This document shows, piece after piece, positions 36,375-44,913 of a stretch of DNA of 64,000 nt. Below the pieces are notes generated by a model. The model searched no databases. It was not told where the DNA came from and saw only the letters and a list, made by a program, of their open reading frames with translations. The position numbers and the translations under genes were made by a program. Position 1 is the first letter of the stretch. Every line of letters begins with the position of its first letter. This DNA comes from Sphingobacteriales bacterium. Lineage in GTDB: Bacteria; Bacteroidota; Bacteroidia; Chitinophagales; JADIYW01. The stretch spans positions 62,001 to 126,000 of the forward strand of contig JADKIQ010000005.1 of the NCBI GenBank assembly GCA_016721245.1, given 5' to 3'.

Positions 36375-38252
36375 ATGGTGAAGAAGACGCTCCTCTCATA
36401 TCTCATATCACTATTCTCCTTAGTCTCTTTTGGTCAGATTCAAATCACCAAACCCAATCCAAGATTATTTTTTGACGCCAAATATGTAACACTCGAAAAT
36501 CCGCGGCCGCGCAAACCGGATTCGCTTGCCGAGAATTTCCATCGATACAACACTACGGAAAAACAATTTGTACCTTATCACAATCTGGGCAACTATGGCA
36601 CCGCTTACTATTCCGTCATGTTCACCAACGACAATCCCATCGGATTCAAACACGGCTTCAATGCGTTTGACGTGTATTTCATCAAACCTGAAAAGGTAAA
36701 ATATTTCAATACCAAAACGCCTTACACCGCGCTGGATTTTGTCTTTGGCGGAAAAGAGGAAATTGTGGGCGGCGCGGAATTTTCCATCAACATCAAACCA
36801 AACGTCAATTTCGGGTTCAATTTTCACCGCAACAGCTTTAAAGGAAAAAGCGCGAATCAGTTATCCATCCACAACCTGCTTTCCGTTCAGAATACCTATC
36901 AAAGCAAAAACAAACGCTACGATTTAAAGATTGCCTTTATTTTCAATGGCATCAAAAATCAGGAAAACGGCGGCTGGGCGCAGGACGATGTATTCACCAA
37001 TCCTTTCTACAAAAAGAACAAAAGTTTTGTGGCAGTTCATTTAGAAGATGCGATTAATAAATACAGCGAACGCAACATCAATTTTCATCAGCTGATCAAT
37101 CTCGGAAAAAAAACGGAAGTACAAATCAACGATTCGCTTAAACGAAAGATGGTGCTCAGTCCTAAGTTTGCCATTGCCCATGATTTCGAATATGCACACT
37201 GGAAATTCAGATACAAAGATTTCGAGAAAGACTCCTTATTCTACGACCGTTTAATTTACAATGCCGATTCTACCGACGATTATACCAAAACATGGAGACT
37301 GTCCAACGGCATTTATTTCAAAAATATACAGAACGACACGGCTCCCAAAAAATTCTTATTTGCGGCCGGTTTGCAATATGATTTCATTCGCTACCAACAG
37401 CGTTTCACGAATCAGTTCCTCCACGATATTAAACTGAAAGCCAAAATTTACAATCAGGTTGACTCTGCATTCTTCGGTTATTCCGTAGATGCTGCCGTGG
37501 ATATTGCGCCAAAATATATCGGCGACTTTGAAGTGAATTTTATCGGCAAACTGAATTTCAAAAAGACGATTTCCGTCGGCGTCAGCGGAAATGTATCGCT
37601 GGCATCACCTTCGCAAAAACAGGAATTTTATTACGGCAATCATTACACCTACACCAACGATTTCAAAAAAACCTTTCAGGTAAAAGCGGAAGCTCATTTT
37701 GCCTGGAGAAAGCAGTTGTTGTTTGCCACCGTGCAGGATTATTTCATCCAAAACTATATTTACAACGATACCGCTTCTCTGCCGCAGCAATACAACAAAC
37801 CATTGAATGTGCTGGTGGTGAAACTGCAGAAAGACTTTAACACCAAACATATTTTCTCCGGTACGGAAGTCTATGCGCAATGGGTTTCCAACAACAACAT
37901 CATTCGCCTGCCCGTGTTTGCCATGAAGCAAACCCTGTATTACAAAGGCGGCTGGATTTCAGGAAAACTGAATGCACAGCTGGGATTTGATATTCTGTAC
38001 AATACCAATTTCCGCGGCAATGCCTACAATCCTTCGCTGGCAGCATTTTATCATCAGGACAATGAAAAATTAAAGTTCTATCCGATTATGGATGTGTTCT
38101 TTAACCTGCATGTAAAATTCACGAATATCTTTTTGCGGGTAGAACATGTAAACCAGGGAATGTTTAAACAAAAAGGTATTTATACTGCACCGAATTACGG
38201 ATATTTAGACCGGACATTCAGAGCAGGTGTTACCTGGCAGTTTTATGATTAG
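36375..38252 (+). CDS. putative porin, Bacteroidota outer-membrane beta-barrel
   Basis: 625 residues. Signal peptide (about 1-20, VSFGQ). The rest is rich in alternating aromatic/polar strands and ends in an aromatic residue pattern (AGVTWQFYD) as outer-membrane barrels do. The start of the mature part, DAKYVTLENPRPRKPDSL, matches what I know of the putative-porin family of Bacteroidota. It should form an outer-membrane channel; the substrate is unknown. The stop codon overlaps the first bases of a small REP-like hairpin. Confidence 0.75.
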   Translation: MVKKTLLSYLISLFSLVSFGQIQITKPNPRLFFDAKYVTLENPRPRKPDSLAENFHRYNTTEKQFVPYHNLGNYGTAYYSVMFTNDNPIGFKHGFNAFDVYFIKPEKVKYFNTKTPYTALDFVFGGKEEIVGGAEFSINIKPNVNFGFNFHRNSFKGKSANQLSIHNLLSVQNTYQSKNKRYDLKIAFIFNGIKNQENGGWAQDDVFTNPFYKKNKSFVAVHLEDAINKYSERNINFHQLINLGKKTEVQINDSLKRKMVLSPKFAIAHDFEYAHWKFRYKDFEKDSLFYDRLIYNADSTDDYTKTWRLSNGIYFKNIQNDTAPKKFLFAAGLQYDFIRYQQRFTNQFLHDIKLKAKIYNQVDSAFFGYSVDAAVDIAPKYIGDFEVNFIGKLNFKKTISVGVSGNVSLASPSQKQEFYYGNHYTYTNDFKKTFQVKAEAHFAWRKQLLFATVQDYFIQNYIYNDTASLPQQYNKPLNVLVVKLQKDFNTKHIFSGTEVYAQWVSNNNIIRLPVFAMKQTLYYKGGWISGKLNAQLGFDILYNTNFRGNAYNPSLAAFYHQDNEKLKFYPIMDVFFNLHVKFTNIFLRVEHVNQGMFKQKGIYTAPNYGYLDRTFRAGVTWQFYD

Positions 38253-38272
38253 CACTTCGGCAAACTCAGTGC
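38252..38272. repeat. short REP-like hairpin after the porin gene
   Basis: GCACT (252-256) and AGTGC (268-272) pair around an 11-base loop. The whole resembles a degenerate form of the CTTCGACAAGCTCAG-type dispersed repeat seen in many genomes. It overlaps the porin stop codon. Confidence 0.4.
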
Positions 38273-38295
38273 GACAACGAAAAGAAAACAAAAGA

Positions 38296-38337
38296 AATCA
38301 TGTTAATCCTTTAATCAGATAAATCACAGTTCAGACA
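38296..38337 (+). repeat. degenerate octamer array before the glycosyltransferase gene
   Basis: Units beginning AATC spaced by 8-9 bases: AATCATGTT, AATCCTTT, AATCAGAT, (A) AATCACAG, then TTCAGACA. It ends two bases before the ATG at 38340. It is less regular than the other arrays. Confidence 0.5.
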
Positions 38338-38339
38338 AA

Positions 38340-39524
38340 ATGAATAAAATTCTGTTCCTCACGCCTACTCTACCCTATCCGCCCGTCAGTGGCGGTGTGA
38401 TAAAGTCGAATAAAGTGGTGCACTTCCTGAGTGAGCAGTATGAATTATCGGTAGCCTGTTTGTTAAAGAACGAGGATGCGCAGCATGTCACAGAATTTCT
38501 GACAACTATAAAATTATCCAATTTTATTTCTGAGGCATCCGATATTCCGCGCACGGCAAAGAATCTGATTCTGTCCAATTTGCAGGGCATTCCGCTAAAT
38601 CTGTACAGAAACAAATCCGCGGCATTCAAGCAAAAAGTAAATGCTGTGATTCATCAGTACGATGTTGTTTTTTGCGATCATTATGTGATGTTTCAATACA
38701 TTCCGGATGATTTCAAAGGGAAAATAATTCTGCATGAACATAACTGCGAATATCTTATCTGGAAACGCTATGCAGATATAGAAAAAAGTATTCCTAAAAA
38801 ACTGGCCTTACTGAATCAGGCCTACCGTATCAGAAAATACGAGCAGGAAATCTGCAGGAAATCCAATGTCATACTGGCTGCGCCGAATGACATGGATGAA
38901 CTCGAAAAAATCGGTGCCGACCGTTCTAAATTTCTGGAAACGTATCACCTCGGCGATGACAACTTATTAAATGAACCCGACTTAGAATTCGACAAAACGG
39001 AAAATGCTTTACTGTACATCGGTACGCTCAGCTGGGAGGCCAACATCGACGGACTGATCTGGTTCAACAACGAAATCTGGCCGGCCATCAAACAGCAGCA
39101 TCCGGGCATCATCCTCTATATCGTAGGCAGACACCCCGACAACAGGCTGAAAGAGATGGCGGCAAAAGACGACAGCATCGTGATGGCGGGATTTGTGGAA
39201 GACCTGGAACCCTACTTTCAGAAAGCACGTCTTTTTATTACGCCTTTGCGCTTCGGCAGCGGCATCAAGGTGAAAGTGGTGAATGCGCTCTACAGAGGCA
39301 TTCCCTGTGTTACCACTTCCATCGGTACGGAAGGCCTGAAAGTGAAGGACGGAGAACATATCTTCATAAAAGACCAGCCCAAAGACTATATTACTGCTGT
39401 TGACACACTCTTAAAAGATAAAGAAACATGGGAGCAGTTTCGCAACCAGTCACGTGCCATCGCACGAAAATATTACACCTGGGATTACGTACTGGAAAAT
39501 ATCCGGAAATCTGTCGAAAAATAA
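38340..39524 (+). CDS. glycosyltransferase, family 4-like
   Basis: 394 residues, GT-B fold. The N-terminal domain begins ILFLTPTLPYPPVSGGVIKS, the nucleotide-sugar part has LLYIGTLSWEANIDGLIWF (about 222-240), and PLRFGSGIKVKVVNAL (about 303-318) is the donor-binding E/G-x7-E region variant of GT4 and relatives. Cytoplasmic, no signal peptide. The acceptor is unknown, probably a cell-surface glycan. It has no glycan-cluster neighbours. The stop codon abuts the stop of a convergent lipoprotein gene without a gap. Confidence 0.85.
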   Translation: MNKILFLTPTLPYPPVSGGVIKSNKVVHFLSEQYELSVACLLKNEDAQHVTEFLTTIKLSNFISEASDIPRTAKNLILSNLQGIPLNLYRNKSAAFKQKVNAVIHQYDVVFCDHYVMFQYIPDDFKGKIILHEHNCEYLIWKRYADIEKSIPKKLALLNQAYRIRKYEQEICRKSNVILAAPNDMDELEKIGADRSKFLETYHLGDDNLLNEPDLEFDKTENALLYIGTLSWEANIDGLIWFNNEIWPAIKQQHPGIILYIVGRHPDNRLKEMAAKDDSIVMAGFVEDLEPYFQKARLFITPLRFGSGIKVKVVNALYRGIPCVTTSIGTEGLKVKDGEHIFIKDQPKDYITAVDTLLKDKETWEQFRNQSRAIARKYYTWDYVLENIRKSVEK

Positions 39525-40064
39525 TTATTGATACTTGATGTAGAAATTGCCGCGGCATCTTAAGAAGATATTCGCCGTGATATTAAATTCATTATTTACA
39601 TCAAAACTGCCTTTAACCGTTTTTGCAGTCACATCGTGTTCTGTTATCGTTACCGAACCGTGGTTCATGCTGTAGATTCTCCTCGCTCCTCTGATGGTTT
39701 TCAGAATTCCAAACTCAGCTGTGGTAATGCCCGGAGGAGCACCTTCGGTGAGATATACACCCGGTGCGGAAGCAAATGTTTTAAATCCGAAAATGCCCAC
39801 CACCGTCGTACCGCTGAATTCAAAGCCTGATACTACCAAGCTGTCATCTTCCAGCGTATTGAGCGAGTCAATACTGGTAACACTCATAATAAAAGAAGTA
39901 TCACCGCTGACAATAATATTGAAGGTATTCAACGCGGTATTGGTGGTGTCCACTCCGGAGTTTCCACCCGGATCAGGAATCACTTTATTGCCCACACTGC
40001 ACGAAGTCAGTATAGCGGCAATCAGTGTGAACAATACGGTATAATATCTGGATGTGGATTTCAT
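39525..40064 (-). CDS. lipoprotein of unknown function
   Basis: 179 residues from the ATG at 40064. A lipoprotein signal with lipobox near residue 22 (IAAILTSC), then a single globular domain of mixed strands (TFNIIVSGDTSFIMSV, TVKGSFDVNNEFNI). It resembles small Bacteroidota lipoproteins with DUF6252-like folds, but I am not certain. The frame stays open 39 codons further up; that extension lies in the gldA promoter region and lacks a signal peptide, so I reject it. It is divergent from gldA. Confidence 0.7.
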   Translation of the reverse strand: MKSTSRYYTVLFTLIAAILTSCSVGNKVIPDPGGNSGVDTTNTALNTFNIIVSGDTSFIMSVTSIDSLNTLEDDSLVVSGFEFSGTTVVGIFGFKTFASAPGVYLTEGAPPGITTAEFGILKTIRGARRIYSMNHGSVTITEHDVTAKTVKGSFDVNNEFNITANIFLRCRGNFYIKYQ

Positions 40065-40145
40065 CTTGCTGAGGGTAAAGATAATGGTTTTTTCAATACT
40101 TCTGATATTTACTAAATTTAAGAATATCCATGTAATTAAAATGCT

Positions 40146-40153
40146 TATTTTTG
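40146..40153 (+). promoter_or_regulatory. TAnnTTTG box upstream of gldA
   Basis: TATTTTTG, 10 bases before the gldA ATG; suggests a very short 5' leader. No clear -33 TTG. Confidence 0.4.
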
Positions 40154-40163
40154 TAATCCAAAC

Positions 40164-41084
40164 ATGTCTGTTTCCGTACATAATTTATCGAAGTTTTATG
40201 CTGACCAAAAAGCGGTAGACAGTATTTCATTTAATGTTAAAAAGGGAGAAATCCTGGGTTTTTTAGGACCGAATGGCGCCGGAAAATCCACTACGATGAA
40301 AATGCTGACCTGTTACCTGCCGCCAAGTGCCGGCACGGCGTCCGTTTGCGGACTGGATATTATTCAACAGCCTTTGGAAGTTAAACAAAAAATCGGCTAC
40401 CTGCCGGAAAACAATCCGCTGTATTACGATATGTATGTGAAGGAATTTCTGGAGTTTGCATTGCAAGTCCACAGACCACAGTCCACAGTCTACAGTAGTA
40501 AAAGAATCAAAGAAACGATTGATTTGGTGGGTTTGAATGTAGAGCAGCACAAAAAAATCGGACAGCTTTCCAAAGGCTACAAACAACGGGTGGGACTGGC
40601 GCAGGCCTTGATTCATCATCCGGAAATTCTGATTTTAGACGAACCTACCTCCGGCTTAGATCCGAATCAATTAGTGGATATCAGAAACCTGATAAAAGAA
40701 CTAGGCAAAGAAAAAACGATTATCTTTTCTACACACATCATGCAGGAAGTACAGGCTGTTTGCGACCGCGTCATCATCATCAACAAAGGAAAACTGGTGG
40801 CGGATGAGAAACCGGAAAATTTACAGAATCTATTGAGTAGTGAAATCCTCATTGAAGTGGAGTTTGAAAAAAATATATTGACGGATGAATTACAGCAGAT
40901 ACAAAACGTGCATCTGATTGATAAAATCTCTGCTACACAATTTGTGCTGCACGGAAAAGACAGTGTACAATTACGAAAAGATATTTTTGCATTTGCCGTG
41001 AGTAAGAACAATCCTTTACTGACGATGAAACAGGAAAACAAAAGCCTGGAAGATATCTTCCAGCAATTAACAAATAAAAATTAA
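40164..41084 (+). CDS. gldA: gliding motility ABC transporter ATPase GldA
   Basis: 306 residues. Walker A GPNGAGKS (35-42), signature LSKGYKQRVG (135-144), Walker B LILDEP (156-161), H-loop in FSTHIMQE. The overall match and the following gldF and gldG identify it as GldA, the ATPase of the Gld ABC complex, needed for gliding in Flavobacterium johnsoniae and found in many non-gliding Bacteroidota as well. Residues 101-113 (QVHRPQSTVYSSK) are coded by a heptamer DNA array and look like an insertion relative to what I remember of GldA proteins at this point (in the helical subdomain). The insertion keeps the frame. Confidence 0.9.
   Translation: MSVSVHNLSKFYADQKAVDSISFNVKKGEILGFLGPNGAGKSTTMKMLTCYLPPSAGTASVCGLDIIQQPLEVKQKIGYLPENNPLYYDMYVKEFLEFALQVHRPQSTVYSSKRIKETIDLVGLNVEQHKKIGQLSKGYKQRVGLAQALIHHPEILILDEPTSGLDPNQLVDIRNLIKELGKEKTIIFSTHIMQEVQAVCDRVIIINKGKLVADEKPENLQNLLSSEILIEVEFEKNILTDELQQIQNVHLIDKISATQFVLHGKDSVQLRKDIFAFAVSKNNPLLTMKQENKSLEDIFQQLTNKN
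40466..40500 (+). repeat. heptamer array inside gldA
   Basis: AGTCCAC, AGACCAC, AGTCCAC, AGTCTAC in perfect 7-base register (40466-40493), followed by AGTAGTA. It lies within the helical subdomain of GldA and is translated in frame. Confidence 0.85.
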
Positions 41085-41250
41085 AACACATAGACACACA
41101 GCAAAGTATGGTATAATAAGAAAAAGATAGCGAATCATAGTCATTCATCGAAGATGATTCCGAAGCTTCGGAACTATGTGTAACTAAGCCAACGTTTATT
41201 TTCTATCTGCCAGTATGCTTTATTAAAAAAACCTATGTTTCTATGTGTTT
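41083..41250. repeat. AACACATAG/CTATGTGTT intergenic element, copy 3
   Basis: 168 bp, inverted ends AAAACACATAG (41083-41093) and CTATGTGTTT (41241-41250). Internal hairpin CCGAAGCTTCGG near 41161-41172 followed by AACTATGTGT. It fills the gap between gldA and gldF and its right end provides a spurious GTG start (41245) for gldF. Confidence 0.75.
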
Positions 41251-41265
41251 CAAAAAACAATTAAG

Positions 41266-41994
41266 ATGACTGCCATTTTAAAAAAAGAAATCAATCTGTT
41301 TTTTTCCTCGCTGATAGCGTATATCAGCATGGCGGTTTTCTTTGTAGTGCTTGCGCTAAACTTATTTATTTTTCAGGGTAATATTTTAGACAGCAACTAC
41401 GCTACATTAGATGCTTTTTTCACGCTGGCACCGTGGATTTTGTTGTTTTTAATTCCGGCCATCACCATGCGTACTTTCGCCGATGAAAAACAAAACGGCA
41501 CCATCGAATTTTTAACCACCAAACCGGTTACTGATTTCCAAATCGTCATTGGAAAATACCTGGCTGCCTTAATCTTATGGACCTTCACGTTTTTACCAAC
41601 ACTGATTTATTTTGTTTGCGTAAAAAAATTAAGTCTGGCAGAAGCACCCATTGACAGCGGCGCCACCTACGGAAGTTACATCGGCTTGTATTTCCTGGGT
41701 GCAGTATTTGTGGCCATTGGCATTTTCTCCTCTTCCATCACCAACAACCAGATCGTCGCTTTTTTAGTGGGCGTATTTTTGTGTTATCTGATGTATGATG
41801 CCTTTTTCAGAATCAGTTCTCTGCAAGTCTTTCAGGGACAGCTGGATTATTTTATTCAATCCATCGGACTAAACGCACATTACGATTCCATCAGCCGCGG
41901 CGTGGTGGACACCAGAGATATCATTTATTTTATCAGTGTAATAGCCTTATTTATTATCGGAACAAGAACAGCTTTGGAAAGCCGCAAATGGTAA
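41266..41994 (+). CDS. gldF: gliding motility ABC transporter permease GldF
   Basis: 242 residues from ATG 41266 (MTAILKKEINLFFSS, the family N-terminus). Six membrane segments spread along the chain and the cytoplasmic motif FADEKQNGTIEFLTTKPVTDFQIVIGKY (about 72-100) are typical of ABC-2 permeases and GldF in particular. It pairs with GldA as ATPase and GldG as the auxiliary subunit. Extending to the GTG at 41245 would add codons from a repeat end, so I prefer 41266. It ends one base before gldG begins. Confidence 0.9.
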   Translation: MTAILKKEINLFFSSLIAYISMAVFFVVLALNLFIFQGNILDSNYATLDAFFTLAPWILLFLIPAITMRTFADEKQNGTIEFLTTKPVTDFQIVIGKYLAALILWTFTFLPTLIYFVCVKKLSLAEAPIDSGATYGSYIGLYFLGAVFVAIGIFSSSITNNQIVAFLVGVFLCYLMYDAFFRISSLQVFQGQLDYFIQSIGLNAHYDSISRGVVDTRDIIYFISVIALFIIGTRTALESRKW

Positions 41995-41995
41995 C

Positions 41996-43693
41996 ATGAA
42001 GAACCATTATCTCATACGATCCGTAAAAGTATTAGCCATTAGTTTATTGGCGCTTATTGTCATTAATCTGATTTCTAATTTCTTTTATCATCGTTTTGAT
42101 TTAACGGAAGAAAAAAGATATACACTTACATCCTCCACCAAAAAACTGCTAAACGGATTAGATGGCAAAATTGACGTGGAAGTTTATTTAAGCGGTAAAG
42201 ATTTACCGGCTGGTATCAAAATTTTACAAAATGAAACGCGCGAATTATTGCAGGAATTCCGCACCAATTCCAAAGGCCTAGTCACCTTTCACTTCTTTGA
42301 TTACAACAGCATTAAAGACCAGAAAAAGCGGGAAGATTTCCAGATGGAATTGGTGAAAAAAGGATTGCGACCCACCAACCTCGAAGTGAAATCTCAGAAC
42401 GGCTTCACCGAAAAACTCGTATTTCCCGGTGCGATTATCAAAGCGAATGGAAGAGAAATTCCGGTACAGATTCTGGAAAATCAATTTTCTGTAGGTGCGC
42501 AAGGCTCCCTAAACAATTCTATTAGTTTCTTAGAATACAAACTGGCCAATTCCATTCAGAAAATCACGAAAGACCATCCGACAAAAATTTCATTTCTGCA
42601 AGGTCACGGGGAATTAGGTATTGAACCACTTCAGGAATTTTTGAAAGCACTGGCTGAACAAAATTTCATTTTAGATAAGGTAGAATTAGATAAAGATAAA
42701 CTGCTGAATAGTGAAATTGACATTTTACTGATTGCCAAACCGCAAACAGCTTTAAACGATTATGAGAAATTCCTCATCGACCAGTACATAATGGGCGGCG
42801 GCAAAACACTGTGGTTGCTGGATAATGTAATTTGCGATCTGGATAGTTTCAAACTCGCACCCAGCATTGTGGCGATTCCGCGCGATTTGAATTTAGATGA
42901 TTTATTATTCCGTTACGGAGTCCGTGCCGAACATAATTTAGTGCTGGATTTATACTGCAACCAGATTCCGATTATAGAAAGTGTGGGAGGCAATCCACAG
43001 CCGAAATTATTTCCGTGGGTGTTTTATCCGGTGTCGGTCAACAAAAAAAATCATCCGATTGTAAAGAACCTGGATCCGGTAGCGTTTAAGTTTGCGAGTT
43101 CTCTGGACACACTGCACAACCCGAACGTAAAGAAAACCATTTTACTTTCTTCCTCTTCCTATTCACGCATGCAGCAAACGCCGTTTCAGATTTTTCTGGA
43201 AGGTGCCAAACAAAAACCAAATCCGTATCTGTTTAATCAGAAAGACATTCCGATGGCAGTATTGCTGGAAGGCGAATTTTCTTCGCTGTATAAAAATCAA
43301 TTCACCGCTGATTTACAAAAATTACTGGCGATACAAAATGTGACCTTTAAACCGAAAAGCAATCTGAATAAGATGATTGTGATTGCGGACGGTGATATTG
43401 CATCCAATGATTTGGATGCGAAAGGTGTTCCTTTGGCATTAGGTTATGATAAATATTCCAGACAAGTTTTTGCCAATAAAGATTTCCTGCTGAACTGCGT
43501 GGAATATTTAGTGGACGATAATAATTTGATAGATGCGCGCAACCGCGAAGTAAAAATGCGTTTGCTGGACAAAGCAAAAGTATTGGAACAAAAAACGATG
43601 TGGCAGATTGCAACGTTTGCCTTTCCTTTGTTATTGATTTTAATTTTCGGATTTATTTATTCTTACCGAAGAAAAAGAAAATACGCGAAGTAG
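41996..43693 (+). CDS. gldG: gliding motility auxiliary protein GldG
   Basis: 565 residues. N-terminal helix (about 12-32), a large ABC-auxiliary domain (about 40-530) with the ethD-like/GldG phrases RYTLTSSTKKLL and LPAGIKILQNETRELL, and a C-terminal helix (about 537-556) followed by a basic tail. It is the periplasmic-facing subunit of the Gld ABC transporter. The start lies 1 base after gldF, so translation is coupled. Confidence 0.92.
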   Translation: MKNHYLIRSVKVLAISLLALIVINLISNFFYHRFDLTEEKRYTLTSSTKKLLNGLDGKIDVEVYLSGKDLPAGIKILQNETRELLQEFRTNSKGLVTFHFFDYNSIKDQKKREDFQMELVKKGLRPTNLEVKSQNGFTEKLVFPGAIIKANGREIPVQILENQFSVGAQGSLNNSISFLEYKLANSIQKITKDHPTKISFLQGHGELGIEPLQEFLKALAEQNFILDKVELDKDKLLNSEIDILLIAKPQTALNDYEKFLIDQYIMGGGKTLWLLDNVICDLDSFKLAPSIVAIPRDLNLDDLLFRYGVRAEHNLVLDLYCNQIPIIESVGGNPQPKLFPWVFYPVSVNKKNHPIVKNLDPVAFKFASSLDTLHNPNVKKTILLSSSSYSRMQQTPFQIFLEGAKQKPNPYLFNQKDIPMAVLLEGEFSSLYKNQFTADLQKLLAIQNVTFKPKSNLNKMIVIADGDIASNDLDAKGVPLALGYDKYSRQVFANKDFLLNCVEYLVDDNNLIDARNREVKMRLLDKAKVLEQKTMWQIATFAFPLLLILIFGFIYSYRRKRKYAK

Positions 43694-43696
43694 TTT

Positions 43697-44041
43697 CTAC
43701 AACTTTCCCAGATGTGTATTCTTAAAACTATCCGTATACTTTAATCCGTAGCCTAAAATTCTGTCAAAAGAGGAATGTCCGAACAGAATAATACCGGTCA
43801 GCATATAAATTTCATTTTGTAGATAAAACCCAAGCAAGCCAACGGCAATGGCCACTGCTTTGTGATGAAAGAAATTATAGCTGTATGCACCAATTTTTGT
43901 ATTCACCAGATAACCCAGCATGGAAATATCCGGTGCAAAAAATAAAACCAAAAACCACCACCATACAAAATGTAATTGGTTAAACAACACAATTGACAAA
44001 GCCAGCATAGCTAATTCTTCCAGTTTAAGTACGTTTTTCAT
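43697..44041 (-). CDS. DUF4260 membrane protein
   Basis: 114 residues with about four hydrophobic segments (8-22, 25-40, 62-78, 80-95). The segment FFAPDISMLGYLVNTKIGAYSYNFFHH and GHSSFDRILGYGLKY are the DUF4260 hallmarks. Function is unknown. It is convergent with gldG (3 bases apart) and downstream of a terminator of the zinc-ribbon gene, so it forms its own unit. Confidence 0.85.
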   Translation of the reverse strand: MKNVLKLEELAMLALSIVLFNQLHFVWWWFLVLFFAPDISMLGYLVNTKIGAYSYNFFHHKAVAIAVGLLGFYLQNEIYMLTGIILFGHSSFDRILGYGLKYTDSFKNTHLGKL

Positions 44042-44073
44042 TTTATATTATTTTATAAAGCAATTTAAATAAA

Positions 44074-44099
44074 AAAGCCATGCTATTTAGCATGGCTTT
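44074..44099 (-). terminator. intrinsic terminator after the zinc-ribbon gene
   Basis: Stem AAAGCCATGCT / AGCATGGCTTT around a 4-base loop, with a T-run on the minus strand. Confidence 0.85.
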
Positions 44100-44116
44100 A
44101 AAATTGTATATTGTAC

Positions 44117-44142
44117 AGATTGCTTCGTACCTCGCAATGACG
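44117..44142. repeat. short dispersed repeat (CGTCATTGCGAGG type)
   Basis: On the minus strand this reads CGTCATTGCGAGG-TACGAAGCAATCT, a familiar dispersed intergenic hairpin in Bacteroidota and other bacteria, with ATTGC/GCAAT arms. It starts at the base after the zinc-ribbon stop and precedes the terminator. Confidence 0.5.
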
Positions 44143-44913
44143 TTAGGCCATTTCTTCTTCAGAAATAAATACCGCGCTGTCATCTACGCCAGAGATAATT
44201 CTTCCGCAATGTTCGCAAGTACTGATTTTCTTTTTCGTTCTGATCTCTGATTGTGTTTGTGGTGGAATAAATCCGAAACAGCCTCCACAAGCATTTCTGC
44301 TCACTTTTACTACTGCCAAACCGTTTTTGTAGGATTTGCGAATTCTGTTAAACGCTAATAAAAAACGTTCTTCTACTTCTCCTTCCATTTCTTTCGCCTT
44401 CTCGTTCAGTTCTTTCTCTTCTTTCTCCGTATCCTTAATGATGTTTTGTAATTCTTTTTTCTTGATGTCTAAATCTTTTTCTTTAGAATCCAGACGTTTT
44501 TGAATCTCATCCAGTTGTTTCTTATGGTTCTCAATGGTGAAATTCGCTTCTCTGATTTTTTTCTCAGCCAACTGAATTTCCAGTTTTTGCAATTCAATTT
44601 CTTTATTCAATGCATCAAACTCACGGTTGTTTTTTACGTTGTGCAATTGTTTGTCGTATTTGGTAATCAAACTTTGCGCTTCTTTCATCAACGTTTTTCT
44701 GTGTTCGATTTCGGCTTGTGCATCGTCAATTTCTACCTGTACTTTCGCCACACGTTTTTGAGTGCCTGCAATCTCGTCTTCCAAATCAGCTACTTCAATC
44801 GGTAATTCACCTTTTAAGATGTGAATTGCATCGATTTTGGAATGGATAGCTTGTAATTCTTCTAACTGCTCTAATTTGTCAGCAACGGTGGTCAATTCTT
44901 TCTTACGTGCCAT
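44143..44913 (-). CDS. C4 zinc-ribbon coiled-coil protein
   Basis: 256 residues. Long coiled coil (about 10-175) rich in Lys/Glu/Gln, ending in a zinc ribbon with C-x2-C (Cys209, Cys212) and C-x2-C (Cys233, Cys236). This is the family of predicted nucleic-acid-binding Zn-ribbon proteins (COG1579), widely found beside Nif3 genes. Its role has not been fixed by sequence alone. Its start overlaps the last base of the upstream Nif3-like gene, so the two are translationally coupled. Confidence 0.88.
   Translation of the reverse strand: MARKKELTTVADKLEQLEELQAIHSKIDAIHILKGELPIEVADLEDEIAGTQKRVAKVQVEIDDAQAEIEHRKTLMKEAQSLITKYDKQLHNVKNNREFDALNKEIELQKLEIQLAEKKIREANFTIENHKKQLDEIQKRLDSKEKDLDIKKKELQNIIKDTEKEEKELNEKAKEMEGEVEERFLLAFNRIRKSYKNGLAVVKVSRNACGGCFGFIPPQTQSEIRTKKKISTCEHCGRIISGVDDSAVFISEEEMA

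Noticed and set aside
40065..40181. Longer N-terminus for the lipoprotein divergent from gldA
   Set aside because: The extension removes the lipoprotein signal from the N-terminus and crosses the gldA promoter box; ATG 40064 gives a proper lipobox protein.
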